Under the pieces are notes generated by a model. That model was given only the letters and a program-made list of their open reading frames with translations, was not told where the DNA came from and ran no database searches. The translations under genes and the position numbers were made by a program. A stretch of 64,000 nt of DNA from Anthostomella pinea (Eukaryota > Ascomycota > Sordariomycetes > Xylariales > Xylariaceae), in NCBI GenBank assembly GCA_963556695.1, contig CAUWAG010000020.1:868001-932000 (forward strand), written 5' to 3'. Each line of letters starts with the position of its first letter. The stretch's first letter is position 1. This document shows positions 52,967 to 64,000 of this stretch, one piece after another.

Positions 52967-55900
52967 GGCCTGTATTTCCAATGCGTTGTGAGGACAGCTG
53001 ACAAGGCAATGTTCTTGCTGACGGTTCAAGGAGATGTGGACTAGAGAATACTGAAGAAGGAGAGCAGACACCTAAAGACATGCGCAGAGCAGCGTGGGGA
53101 GCAGCGTAACATATGATGTTTGTACGATGACCAATGCGTAAGGTGGAACGAAATTGTCGCAGGCATGTAGGCATGTAGAGCACAACCAACACCGCACCGC
53201 CGCAGTCGCAAGTATGTGTCAACAACGGCGCGATTAGTATGAGGCCGCGTGAAATGTGTGAAGGGTGACCCTGCAGTGTAAGTTCCTCAGGCGCGGTTCT
53301 CACGGGAACTCTGGATTTGAAGGGTGCCTTGACGTCTTCCAGTCCGGAGCAACCGTGGACTGGAGCTGCTAAGCCCACCGGGCGGCTCTAGTCTAAAAAT
53401 GAGAGGTAGGTCGAGTATCGAGATGTGAGGCGGGGCTTTCGTGGTGGAGCTGACGGAGTGGTGAGAGCTTGCGAGACTTGGTGACGTTATAATTAGGGCG
53501 AAAGAGCGCGTGGGAAAACAAGAATCAAAGACCCGTTGACCTGTGCGCAGTAGAAATGCAGGCAGGAATGATCAGATCATAGATGCACATGTAGGTACCC
53601 AAGGTATCTGATGACGAGGGCGTGTCATGGGTTGGCGTGTTTCTTCGCAGTCTCACGAGTCACATCTGACAGGAGACGGTTCCTTGGGAATAGGTAAGGT
53701 AGGTAGGCATGCAACTGGGAGCAGAAAATGTTAAAATGTTGGTTGTCGGCGGCCAGCTGAGAGGCCGTTGATGAAGGCACGAAGGTGGGAGGGGGGAAGA
53801 GATGGAAGCGTGCCCGTGCTTACTTCAAGTCACACCCGACCATTGAGACCTGAGCAGTGACTCGTGAGTGGGATGGGATGTAGGATGGCGAGGGCCCCAC
53901 CTGGCCAAGCACTCCAGGCTCCCGGGTCATGCCCTGGCGCCCTGACGTGCTGGGCTGGGGCGGCCGGGGTGCCCTGCAACGTGCCCTGCAGGGGCTGTTA
54001 GGTACCACTGGACCGGCATTCTGCTCCTCCAGTGCCAGCGGGCAGCTTCAGACACAGTGTTGTAGAATTGTGCCGTATCCTCGGGCCTGGCGTTGTTCAA
54101 TGGGCATCCTGTGATTTGGCACGTCCAGTCACGAATGCAGCCTGTCCACTGTCACAATTCGACTGTGACTCTCTGGGTATGTAGTCGCGAAGTGAATGCG
54201 GTGCCTGATCTGATGCAAGGGGGATGGACTACCCGGCATGATCAGTGATCAATGTTCACCATGGCCCACGACTTGCAGGTGGTTTTATTACCTAGTACAT
54301 CAGTTCTCCTTTGGCGCTGTATTGCTGGGCGAGTCTGTGCTGGTACGACTACATGTGGCACTGGTATGTGGACAGTGGGTGCCGGTGTGGAAGCGCAAAT
54401 TCGCGACCCAAACTCTAGCCTCGACTGGTTAAGCGGTCGTTGAACCAAGTCACCAGTGACCACCCTCTGGAACGCAACTACATTACAGCCGTGTGACCAA
54501 GATGGACTCCAATTTCCTATTTCCTGCACGCGGTTGTCACGTCCTGTGCGTCCCAGGTACGTCCAGGGTTTCCGATGTTGTTTTGAATCCGTGAGCAGAA
54601 ACGCGCTGCGTGCCCCTGGACCTCGCAGCGAATCAACGACGTGCCAGGACGTGATGGCCATCGATCAGCGTTGCATCAGCACGGCATTGCATGTTGCTTC
54701 CGACTCCAATTGCAGCTAATACGCCGGTAAACTCCGGGGAATGATCATCTTACACGTTATTCGAGAGTAGCATGCCGCAACAATGCTTATGGAGGTATCT
54801 AGGTAATTTTCAGCAACATGCCGCACCTCTGTCGTACCCTCCTATGTATGGACCATGATGCCAAATCACATCCATTGCGAATTACGGTACACAGCATGAG
54901 AGCATCGGACTATCGATAGCAAGTGCTCAAAAGATCAGGCTGAAAAGGTACTCGCAGGATGCAGTTGAGTTATTGGCAACATCTCTGTGTTCCCCCAGAA
55001 GAGGGAACGCTATGGTCGCCCTACCTTTATTACCTCGCTGGTCTCTTTCCCGCCCTCCGGTATTTGGCGACGAGCAGCTGCGGTGCTATGGTGCGGTGGC
55101 GGGCCGCCTCCGCGATCTATCGGCTCCGGACTCGTCACAAATACGAGAGCCTCTCATGTCCCATTCGTCAGTCTTGCTTGCTGATCAGCTACTGCACGGT
55201 ACCTACTGCCAGCTTCGCTTCGTCCGAACGCCATGTTTCCCACGGGATGTCTCTATCCTTCTGTGGTGCGTCGTCGTACAGACGGGCAGCTACATGCGCC
55301 TTCATTCAGCTCAGCTGATGGTCCCTATCCGTTACGGTTTACGACATACAGAACGGTCAGGACACTCGTCATTTCGAGATACGAGCTGTGTACTTCGGAT
55401 GAAGAATAGCTGTCGTCATCTTCAACACCAGTCACAAACATTTGACTAGTCACAACCTGTCACCTGAAACCAAGTCCGCCCTCTACTATGTACTCGTCGC
55501 TCCCACTGATATTTGTTCTCGCTATTCGACCACGGGCTAGCAAAGACTCCTCAGTCGGGTCGACGGGTCGGGCTGGCGTTGGACTACCCACAGCTCGGTA
55601 ATTCCAGCTACGCCATAAAAGACTAGCTGCGCCATCTGACGTCCGTCCTGCTCTGGCAAAAGCTCGTAAAGGCAATTTGACGTCGCACCAAAATCTGCAA
55701 GCTCAAGTTTCCCGTCGCCCAAGGCTTGTGGCGTCGACTCGTCGAGTTTTGTTCGGCTGGTCCATCGTCGTTCCTGCAGTAGTGTCATGCACCAGACCAG
55801 GCCAGGCACTTCTCGGGACTTTTCCTCCCCACGAGCACCTCAGCCATCTGTTGATGTGACGGCCGGCAGCTACACCATCGGCATTTCCAAACCAGGCCAG

Positions 55901-58769
55901 TACTCCAAGTTCGCGTTTAGTACTCTCGGCTTCTTACGCGCACAAGACCTTTGCGCTCTAATGTATCACGACTGTCGGCTCTAGGGAGGGACACCACTTA
56001 TACGTTGTTAGTCGAAACTGGGGTCAGACCGTTGCCATTGTCTTGGATTCTAGACCTCTTTTGGGATGAAGATCACCGTTTGGGATCTCGCATTTTATTA
56101 TGTAAGGAAATCAACGAAATCGAGCGATCACCTACGAGCTACTTTCAGAGCAGGGAGTTTCCTTGGTTACGATCTAGATTTTTAAAGTTCATGCGATGTT
56201 TTCATTCAGAACTTGGGCCTTCATGTGGCCGTTTGTTTACGCTTGGTAAGCTTACTTCTTATTAGGAAGCGGCCTCGAAGCGCGAACTCCGTGTTCAGCC
56301 CAATCGAGCGAATGCGCCGGCGCCCAAAGCTGAAAGTATGGACCTTGCCGTTCTGGGACTCTGAGATGATTGATGGGCATTGGGCACTCTCGCTCATCAT
56401 AGCAAGCAACATTTCTGCTCGAACACCGGTAACGGCTTCTCGGTGTGGGCCTTCCCCCTCCGGACTTCGAACTTTAGCCAAATGGGTGCCGGCAATGGAC
56501 ACGACAGCATAAACAAATCCTCTCCCAACGGCTGCAGCTGGCACGGCTCAAAAATGAGGTTGCCGTTCGCAGACATTCCCTCTCTCACCGTCTTCTTGTC
56601 GCTGGGCAAGTGGAATCGATCGCATTAGAACCTTAAATTTATTATTAACAGGTGACTTTCAAGCGGTGACCAGAATCAGCTGTTCCTGTACTAAGAATAA
56701 AAACCTACAGCTGCCAAATCTCACACTTCCCTGTCGCACCCACTTTGCAAACTCCATTCCCCCGAACGGCTGCAAGGTTGAAGAGAACCGGGACAGGGGC
56801 CAGAACAAGGACGAAATTTCTTTTTCATCTTTTCAAGCTGGCATGTTTCTTGCTTTTCGAACATAATATGGAGTAGTAGGCATTCCTCCGACAGGGCAGA
56901 GTCTGCAGCGCACAAAGAACAGATGGCCAAGATGGGGGCAGTTGGATTACAGATGGGACCCCGTCCCTGATCTGCTCCTGGATCCCTTCCCTCGGGCCCC
57001 GTCGACGCAGCGGCTGACAAGCATCGCTTGACCGCCTCGACCGCATCCGGCTCCTTCACGGTCCCGTATGCTGGGATGACAGGGTGGTGCCACCGGATCG
57101 TGGGGTTGATGAGTTGTCCTCTCTCGTGGGATCACTAATCTTGTCCGTCTCGTGCTTGGGCCATGTTTTGATGATTGATGAATCATTACGCCTGGAATAT
57201 TTATGCTCCCATCACTGTGGAAGCTGACACTGATGAGGCGGCTATGCTCAGCCAGCCCTACGAGACGCTGGCGACGCCGGTTGCCTTGACACCCGGTGCG
57301 GACTATATCCAGGTCGGCGAGGGATCATCTGGAAAGATCGGAGCCGTATTCGGCTCGTATGGACCGTCGCGGGCCTGCCGGCTGTCGCTGGGGACAACGT
57401 GCCTTGCTGCCATGATCGAACCTTATGCGGCTGCGGCTGCGGCAGGTTCTGTCGTCCGTAAGCCTCGGATCATCCTTCCCTGGCAGGCCTGTGGGTGCGC
57501 TCAAGAGTCCACGAGGGCATACGACATAGTCGCTTGCCGCGGCTGCGTCTCCTGGTTTCGGTTGGGAGATCGCTCGCCTTCAACGTCACGTTGTATGCGA
57601 ATGATGGATATCAAGCTTGGGAACTTACCCATCCAATCGTCCTCTCTGGTCTCCTTGCGGCTTCTTCGGGATCTCTAACCCAGTTGGAAGGGCCACTTGA
57701 GGCCAAAAAGATGGGCCAAGATGAGCTTCCTCCATCAAGCATTCGACAGGAAGCGATAGAGAGAGACAGTATACTACCAGTTGAGCTCAATGTCTGCTTT
57801 GAGCTCCCTCAAAGCAAGCCACCATACCTAGCAACAGCTCTTTCCATGAAAGGATACTGTTGTAGGAGATCGTGGTCCGGGAGATGCCACTGCTTTTAAA
57901 AGTATGTTGCATGTGTTTCAGGATTACAGGCAGTGTCCTAGAAGTGCAAACTCTCACTCTTGCGATGCTGGCGGTAGAGGCGCGTCGTACATGAAGCTGG
58001 CTGCTCATCCAAGGTGATCGTCCAATGGAAGTTTCCAAATCATGGCGGGTCATACATCCGGAACTGTAACTGTACTTGCATGTGGCTAGGGTCCACGTGC
58101 CTCTGGCTTCTGGGGCTGTCGTACCTCAGTCATCTGTAGGTATTACGTACATGTGCCTAGCTGAGTACCATGGAAACAACTCACTTGTGGCACTCGCCTG
58201 TTGACTGGTATATCTGGTAGTGAATGTACCAGTTGACTTGTTTGCGTTGTACTCAGTTGGACTGCGGCTCTTTGTGCACATGTGGAAGCATGGAATCACT
58301 CCAGGCTGAGTTGAAATGTAGGGGTCCAGGACGCCAGGTGTGGCTTGGCTCCTTCTGAGTTCTGATTGCCCCACCATCACCAGATCTGACGTAGCGCTGA
58401 AGCTGAACCACACCCTGGAGACCACATGCACACTCCAGATGTCTTGGATCACACCACCTTGCTGGGCTGCGAACCTTTCCCAACACCCGACCTATCGCAG
58501 CCTTCCTGGGCAACCTGGAGACAACCTGAACCTTCTGCGATCACCTGAGCACCGACGCTTCCTAGCCTGAGGTCGACAGGTATTCTTCGGCGTTCGCGCA
58601 GTCACCCAAGCCCCAAGCGCCCTGGCTGTTTGTCTGCCTGCAGGTGTCTCTGTCTGCACCCACCTTACCACCCACCACCTTCAGATCCTACCTGCCTACC
58701 TGCCTAGCAAGGCGGCCTATGTAACCTTGCTGCTTGGACCCCTAATAACTTACCCCTCCGATCGTCGAG
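52967..58769. other. 5.8-kb gene-poor region
   Basis: The promoter of the PH-domain gene is at the left and the promoter of the serine-rich coiled-coil gene at the right. Between them I find no gene I can support. Frames at 54959-55449, 56666-57059 and 57175-57899 lack motifs, splice-supported continuation or consistent codon use. A short stretch at 53900-54000 is GC-rich with CCCTGCA repeats. The region may hold non-coding transcripts or long regulatory sequence. Confidence 0.4.
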
Positions 58770-60028
58770 ATGTCTCCTGATCTCAACTCACTCCCGCCGT
58801 CTTCATCGCCAGTCACCGGATACCCTCGCATCATGACCTCGACCAACGGCAATGGCAACGGCAACGACAACGGCAATGGCAATGGAGGAGCCGCTGCCCC
58901 ACCAAGGGAGTCGCCCTCGCCCTCCTCCCGTACTGCCTCCATCTCGTTACAAGCTGCCGCCACCGTGAACGCTGGCCTGCAGCATGAGCCAACTCGACGT
59001 AGGTCCACATTATACCGACACTGACACACAAATACCGCTGACACGAGCTTCTAATGGCAGGTTCCTCGAGCAGCTCTATATCGCGACACCGACAGTCACC
59101 CCAGACCGGCCGAAGACGCTCCACAGTCCTGATGAACCTCCAGCTCAACGATCCATCCCTCCCCGGTCCGGGCGAGTTAGCCGCAGAGGGAGAAGGACAT
59201 GGTGTGCCTGCCGCGCTGAGCCCACGGCGCATGTCGACATCGCCCTCCTTGACTGGTGGCGATCCCCACCACAACAGAGCCCCGAGCCTGGGAGAGCTTC
59301 ATCAAGAGCTTGAGGCCGAGCAGGAAGCTCAGGTGGTATGTGTACCCCTCGTCGCATGGATGAGGTTATGACGGTGCTAAAATGATTACACTGACAGAAC
59401 CGGCTTCTACAAATGATCCGCCAGCAACAGCTTCAGCTCCAACAGCTCCAGACAGGTCAAGGACAAAGCCAGACAAGTGTAGCTGCTGAGGACCCTACAC
59501 CTACGTCGGAGCGCTCCAGTTCCGTAACGCAGCCGAATATAGATGTGACATCAGCTATCCCGACACCCTTGGCCTCTACACCTCGATCACCAGTCTTCTC
59601 ACAGCCTCGATTGTCTTTCGACATGGCTCGAGATGCACTGCACCGCGGATCTAGGACGCCAAGTCGTGGCGCTTCGTCCCCGCGAATGAGATCAACCTCC
59701 TTTAGCCAAGAAGGCGAGCCACATCTGTCAGGAGTTCGTGACGAGAGTGTCTACTATCAGGCCGAGACGCAGTCGCTGGTTCGTGAGAATCAGATGTTGC
59801 GCCACAGAATCCGTGAACTCGGTAAGTACATTTGGGTTGTCATACTAGCTGTCCAATGCTAACCCGACCCCAGAGCGTCAAGTCAACGAGGCACATGCAA
59901 GTGCTGCTGCGGTGACACGCGAGCCGGCTCATCATTCACATCTGACGCATGCCACTTCGGTGTCAGAAGAGGATGCAGCTGCTGCTCGCACCTCACAGCC
60001 AGCGGTAGGGCTTGACATCCTTCTGTGA
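58770..60028 (+). CDS. serine/proline/glutamine-rich coiled-coil protein
   Basis: Four exons, 58770..58998, 59061..59335, 59398..59821, 59874..60028, give 360 residues; each joint keeps frame. No named family. The N-terminus has an N/G microrepeat (NGNGNGNDNGNGNG) and S/T/P clusters with RSTVLMNLQLNDP. The second exon ends in an acidic helix (LGELHQELEAEQEAQV) that continues into LLQMIRQQQLQLQQLQ, a glutamine-rich coiled coil. Serine-rich spacers follow (many SP and RxxS sites). A short leucine-zipper-like segment (SLVRENQMLRHRIRELERQV) sits near the C-terminus and is split by the last intron. These features fit a regulatory adaptor in the nucleus or cytoplasm, but nothing identifies its partner. 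Confidence 0.8.
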
Positions 60029-60639
60029 TGTCCGCCAGCTGTGGTAGTCGACGAAGTTGTCGCGACCTACGATGCCTTGGTCTGCCCATCCCGATGTGCA
60101 CATCAAGTGTCAGCTGCACACATCCCATGAACAGCCCCTTCAACTTGATGGACTAGCATCAGATGCCGCAAAGGACGAATAAGACGTACAGATCTGTCGA
60201 TTTCTTATGGTCGAGGGGATTCACTCGGTCTAGGACACTGTCGTATCTCTTAAGGGCCAAGAACACGGGTGCTTTCATGCTTTTTCAGAATCTGTTTCCG
60301 TTTGGCGTTGGGGATGGAAGCCAGGACAGCACGTTGAGCAGGGACTATGGATCACTTGTCTTCACCATTGTCATCCAAAACATGTCAACACTAGCAAAAT
60401 CGGTTTCCGGTCCTATCCAGGATTGAGTATGTGTTATTTCCCGGCCTAGCTGGAGTCTACCTGCGTACATATTCAGGAAACCAGAATCGCGAAAGCTCGA
60501 GAGCGACGGCTCACTTGCTTAACTCTACTCTTGCTCTGGAATCTTTGCTCTATGTCTAATCGTTCAATCCAGTCCATACCACCCAAAGCCCATCCGTAGC
60601 AAGCCAAGGCAACTCCATTCCATTCCTCCACGCTATGTC
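60029..60639. other. convergent spacer
   Basis: Both neighbours end here. No further gene is seen; the frame at 60163-60426 lacks protein-like composition. Confidence 0.5.
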
Positions 60640-62386
60640 TCAGTCGACCTTCTGACTCCCATATAGCAGGTCACGCACGTAATCCCCGATGGCCAGACAG
60701 CTCGTCAGCCCCGGACTCTCCATGCCCAGCAGGTTGACCCAGCCCTCGAAGGCCTCCTCGCGACGGATGTAGAAATCCACAAACCCCTTCCCACTCCCCA
60801 CGGCGCCCGCGCGCGCCAGCTTCGGCCGAATGCCCGCGTAGTCCGGCGCCAGCGCCTTTTCGTCCACATCCGGCAGATAGGCCCGTATCTCGTCCAGCGC
60901 GCGCGCGAACCGCGCCGTGTTGACGGAAAGGTCGTCGGGGCTGTCGACCCACTCGACGTCGGGCCCGAACCGCAGCCGGCCCGCCAGGTCCAATGTCAGA
61001 TGCGTGCCGAGCCCGCCGGCGCCCGGGGCCGTGACGGGGTAAATCAGGCGTTTCGTCTTTGGGGAGGAGGCACCGTAGCTGAAGTAGTTGCCCTTGGCGT
61101 AGAACATCTGGCGCTGGTCTGCCGGGGGCGCGATCATGTTGTGCACGGCGACGGCGCCGAGACCAGCACTGTTAATCAGGGTTTCGGTGGTGATGGTCGA
61201 GGTCGAGGAGGAGGAGCCCGTGCTGCTGTTGCTGTCGGCGACTGTGAGGCGCCAGCCGCCGCTGCCGGGTTTGTCGTTGCTGCTCCCTGGTAAAGGCTCG
61301 ATGGCGTCGACGCGCGAGTTTAGGGCTGTTGTGCCGCCCGCGTCTTCGAATTGGCCTTGTAAGGCGACCATCAGGCCGTGCGAGTCCACGACGCCCGTCG
61401 TGGGGCTGGCGAGCACGCCGGCGCGCGCGCGCACGGATGGTTCCTCGCGCGCGGCCTCGGCGGCGCCGACCCAGCGCGTTGGCACGCCGATCTCGTCGCG
61501 GCAGTAGGCGTGCGTGCGCTCGAGGACCTCGCGCTGCGCTGCGTCTTGCGCCACTGCAACACAGGTTGGTTAGGTTAGTACGATACTATCTCTTGGCTCG
61601 GGTAAGGTATGTAGCCCAGCCCAGCCCGGTGATGTTCCAACAAGAGTTTGCAAACTTCAGAGCCCTCCCTATTCGTTCTCAACAGCTAGAGAGAGCCTGC
61701 CTGCCTGCCTCGGCGGCAAAAAAACAAAAAACAAAAAAAACAGAGGACTGGGAATAAATTTCTCCCTTCCGAGACCTTTTCGAGAATATCTGTTTGTTTG
61801 TTTGTTTGTTTAGGGCTTAACGTTACATACCGATCCACTTGCCCGTGTTGGCGTGCCCGACGCCGTGCGCCGCGCAGAAGGCGTACAATGCCTCTTTGCC
61901 AGAGATACAGAGCCGCGTCTTGAGCGAACCCGCGCCGTAGTACAGGCCCGCGTGGATGACCTCGCTGTTGCGCGACGACGTCTCGGTGCCGGGCTGCGCG
62001 TGCCGCTCCAGGAGGAGCGTGCTGCTGGAGGGCTGGGCGAGCGCGAGGGCGCGCGCCGTGGCTAGGCCGATGGCGCCGCCGCCTATTACCTAGGAAGCTG
62101 GGGTTAGTTTGTGGTTTGATGGTTGATGGGCTTGCGGGAGGGGGAACGGGTTCGGGTTCGGGTGTGCGAAGTCTATATCCTTTTCGGGACATATATCATG
62201 GATACATGTATGTTACGCCTCTCGTCCATGGCGGCGGGGTGGGTGCGTGGGTGAGACGGGTCACGGAAAGATACTCACCACATGAGTGAAGTCTGCTCTC
62301 GCCGGCGCGGTATTAGAGAACGAACGAGCCAGCAGCTCGCCGGGGGGCCTCGCGAGGCATTGCCGTTTCGAAGCTCTCGCGAACAT
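60640..62386 (-). CDS. L-2-hydroxyglutarate dehydrogenase-like FAD oxidoreductase
   Basis: FAD-dependent enzyme that would oxidise L-2-hydroxyglutarate to 2-oxoglutarate in mitochondria, a metabolite-repair step. Three exons, 62386..62279, 62089..61831, 61553..60640, give 426 residues. Exon 1 is a plausible mitochondrial targeting peptide (basic, no acids: FARASKRQCLARPPG). Exon 2 opens with the dinucleotide-binding VIGGGAIGLATARAL, then ERHAQPGTETSSRNSEVIHA and GLYYGAGSLKTRLC, hallmarks of the L2HGDH/LhgO branch. Exon 3 has SPTTGVVDSHGLMVAL, GKGFVDFYIRRE-type residues and NLLGMESPGLTSCLAIGDYV near the C-terminus. The phases (0, then 1) agree. Intron 2 carries a (TTTG)5 run and CT-rich tracts. 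Divergent from the ankyrin gene. Confidence 0.9.
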
Positions 62387-62904
62387 GGTCAATACTTATT
62401 ATGCCAGTGGGCGGGCGGGCGGACGAGTGGGTAAAGTCGGTGGTATAAACGACCTGAGTTGGTTGAAATCGTACTTCAGCGATTTGCGCCAGCTATGATT
62501 TCATGATTCGCAATCTTCCCGGCGCACTCGATCTCAAGCTCACTCAGCCAGTTACAATATACTCGGCTGGGCTTCGCCACGGATTCGAACGAGAGAGAGA
62601 AGTACAACTCTTGTTCGGACCAATATATTTTTCTTCACCCCTAAAGCATTGCGTGCGAGATGGGCGAGGTGGTAGTCAAGCTAGTACGTAATAAACGGCG
62701 GGCGGGCGGGTTTTCCGTTTTGGCCGGCCTCTTGGAAGCGGCGGGCGTATTCGGGACGGACCCATCCCTTTACTGTCTGCTAAATGCACGGCCGCCGGAT
62801 CATAGGTAACAGCACTAAATCCTTCGAAAGAACTCATCCCCGATATCTGGGCGGAAAATCCGACCAGTCCATGCTTCGGGAGCCTGTAACGCATACAATT
62901 CGTT
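62387..62904. promoter_or_regulatory. bidirectional promoter between L2HGDH and ankyrin genes
   Basis: Divergent genes share this 518-base spacer. GGGCGGGCGGGCGG-type GC boxes lie at about 62410-62423 and 62698-62711. No gene is seen inside. Confidence 0.5.
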
Positions 62905-63573
62905 ATGAGTGCTGCCCCCGGATCATCCGTCAATGATCCCATGTCTGCCGCAGAATGGGCTCGTCGCATCCGCGCCGGCACAGCGCCGCCGTCCCTGAAT
63001 CTAGCACGGATTGCCGCGACCAGCAACAACGGCGCCGAAGGGGTTGCTCTGCTCGACGCCATGAAAAGCAAAGAGCCCAATTTTTTGTCTTCAGATCCAA
63101 AGTCACAACAAGTCCTCCTAACACACCTGGCCTTGGCGAAAGGCCAGCCTGAAGTTATTCAATATCTCTGGGATGCGTATTCCATCACACCAGACAACGA
63201 CACGCTGGTCAAGACGGTCGAGACCAGAAGCGGTCGTAGCGTTGAGATACTGCGATGGCTTCTGGACCGGCATGGTCTGGACATCAATCACGTACGCGTT
63301 CCGTCGCGGAGCCTCGGCAGCGACAGCGGCAGTATTCCTACCACCACCGATCCTCGAGACAGAGCAGAGCTGGAGCACGCTCAGAGCATAGTGGTAAAAG
63401 CAAGGCAAAGGACATCTTTGCATGCTGCGGTTTCCAGGGGCGACGCCGAGGTTGTTCAGTTCCTACTGCAGAGAGGTGCGGATGTAGGTATAAAGGATGG
63501 AAATGGCCTGACTGCTTCATCTCTCGCGGAGGCGGAGGGTCGAGATGGCATCCTACAGCTACTCCGTGCATAA
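62905..63573 (+). CDS. ankyrin-repeat protein
   Basis: Single exon, 222 residues. The N-terminal half is helical with degenerate ankyrin-like units (LTHLALAKGQPEVIQYLWDA about residues 73-92; SVEILRWLLDRHGLDINHV about 112-130). A canonical repeat lies at about residues 170-205 (TSLHAAVSRGDAEVVQFLL, then GADVGIKDGNGLTASSLAEA). Ankyrin repeats are protein-binding scaffolds; the partner is unknown. The gap between the second and third repeat holds a serine/acidic loop. No signal peptide or membrane segment is seen. Confidence 0.75.
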   Translation: MSAAPGSSVNDPMSAAEWARRIRAGTAPPSLNLARIAATSNNGAEGVALLDAMKSKEPNFLSSDPKSQQVLLTHLALAKGQPEVIQYLWDAYSITPDNDTLVKTVETRSGRSVEILRWLLDRHGLDINHVRVPSRSLGSDSGSIPTTTDPRDRAELEHAQSIVVKARQRTSLHAAVSRGDAEVVQFLLQRGADVGIKDGNGLTASSLAEAEGRDGILQLLRA

Positions 63574-63960
63574 ACAGTCGTGGGGGAGCAGCGTCTAATG
63601 AATTTATACCTGTTTTTAGGTGGTAATGCCACCTGTTTGAAGTATTATTCAGGTGGTTGTGTTATTCCGGTATCTATGCGTTGGCCCCCACTCTCTGGGC
63701 TGCGCGCAGTGCAGCGCAGAGCGAGCTCGAGGATGGACGTGATTTGAGTGAGACAAAGATGACTTTAAGACTCTGAAACTGACGATGAGTTCTAGAAACC
63801 AACCTCTTGTTTCCGGTTACGGTACCTGCAGTCAACTCACCTGTTCTTCCCCTGATAATTCCTCATCCACCTACTCCAACATCGTCAATCCCAACACGGA
63901 TTTTTCGAACCATCCCATCCCACATCTAACATAGCCACGCAATCCGAGGCAATAGGTCCA
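63574..63960. other. spacer upstream of the right-edge gene
   Basis: No gene is seen; it probably contains the promoter of the plus-strand gene that begins at the right edge. Confidence 0.4.
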
Positions 63961-64000
63961 ATGCCGGACCCGATAGCACCGTCCGTCGCGGCCGGCGCCT
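63961..64000 (+). CDS. possible gene start, runs off right edge
   Basis: ATG 63961 in a GTCCAATGC context opens a GC-rich frame (MPDPIAPSVAAGA) that is uninterrupted for the 13 codons present. Too short to identify. Confidence 0.3.
   Translation, partial: MPDPIAPSVAAGA

Noticed and set aside
54959..57899. Plus-strand ORFs of 80-170 codons
   Set aside because: No motif, no good splice continuation, composition unlike neighbouring genes.
1..64000. CRISPR arrays, bacterial operons, rRNA genes or an autonomous transposase
   Set aside because: None seen. Repeats present are tandem coding repeats, microsatellites or short non-autonomous inverted-repeat elements.

Overview
The window comes from a filamentous ascomycete nuclear genome, probably Pezizomycotina. 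Genes are on both strands and are cut by short introns of about 45-200 bases with GTRNGT donors, CTRAY branch sites and YAG acceptors. Intergenic spacers are short, and several families are restricted to filamentous fungi (2EXR, DUF3669-like, HET). I had no database access. Family names rest on sequence patterns I recognise; exon borders are my reading of splice signals and reading-frame continuity.

Left core block (1 to about 13 kb): the 5' end of a membrane-anchored protein running off the left edge, alpha-tubulin, the nucleolar RRM protein Nop12, a Dep1/Sds3-type Rpd3L subunit, the cytochrome oxidase assembly factor Coa3 and the cleavage/polyadenylation scaffold Pta1/symplekin. Right core block (about 47 to 64 kb): a small charged hypothetical protein, eIF3g, a PH-domain protein, a serine-rich coiled-coil protein, an L-2-hydroxyglutarate dehydrogenase-like flavoenzyme, an ankyrin protein and the first codons of one more gene. 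A She3-like coiled-coil gene sits alone at 20-21 kb and a WW-domain gene at 28-29 kb.

The middle (about 14 to 46 kb) is accessory in character. It holds small inverted-repeat elements, genes I cannot assign, and several decayed genes: a HET-domain gene with four frame breaks and a 20-copy six-residue acidic repeat, a DUF3669-type gene, an O-methyltransferase relic and a 2-oxoglutarate/Fe(II) oxygenase. All of the inferred nonsense mutations are of the CpA-to-TpA kind expected from repeat-induced point mutation (RIP). One is documented inside the window, because an adjacent tandem copy keeps CAG where the other has TAG.

The best candidate for something undescribed is a pair of distantly paralogous secreted proteins at 14.2-15.0 kb and 29.4-30.1 kb. 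Both have a signal peptide encoded by exon 1, a phase-2 intron, then a TSGL(N/D)TC(L/I)G motif followed 21-23 residues later by a histidine in L(A/G)H. That layout resembles the Cys-His core of CheD/CNF-type glutamine deamidases. About 340-375 bp upstream of each start codon lies a copy of the same TA-flanked inverted-repeat element family. Function is inference; paralogy and the shared upstream element are read from the sequence.
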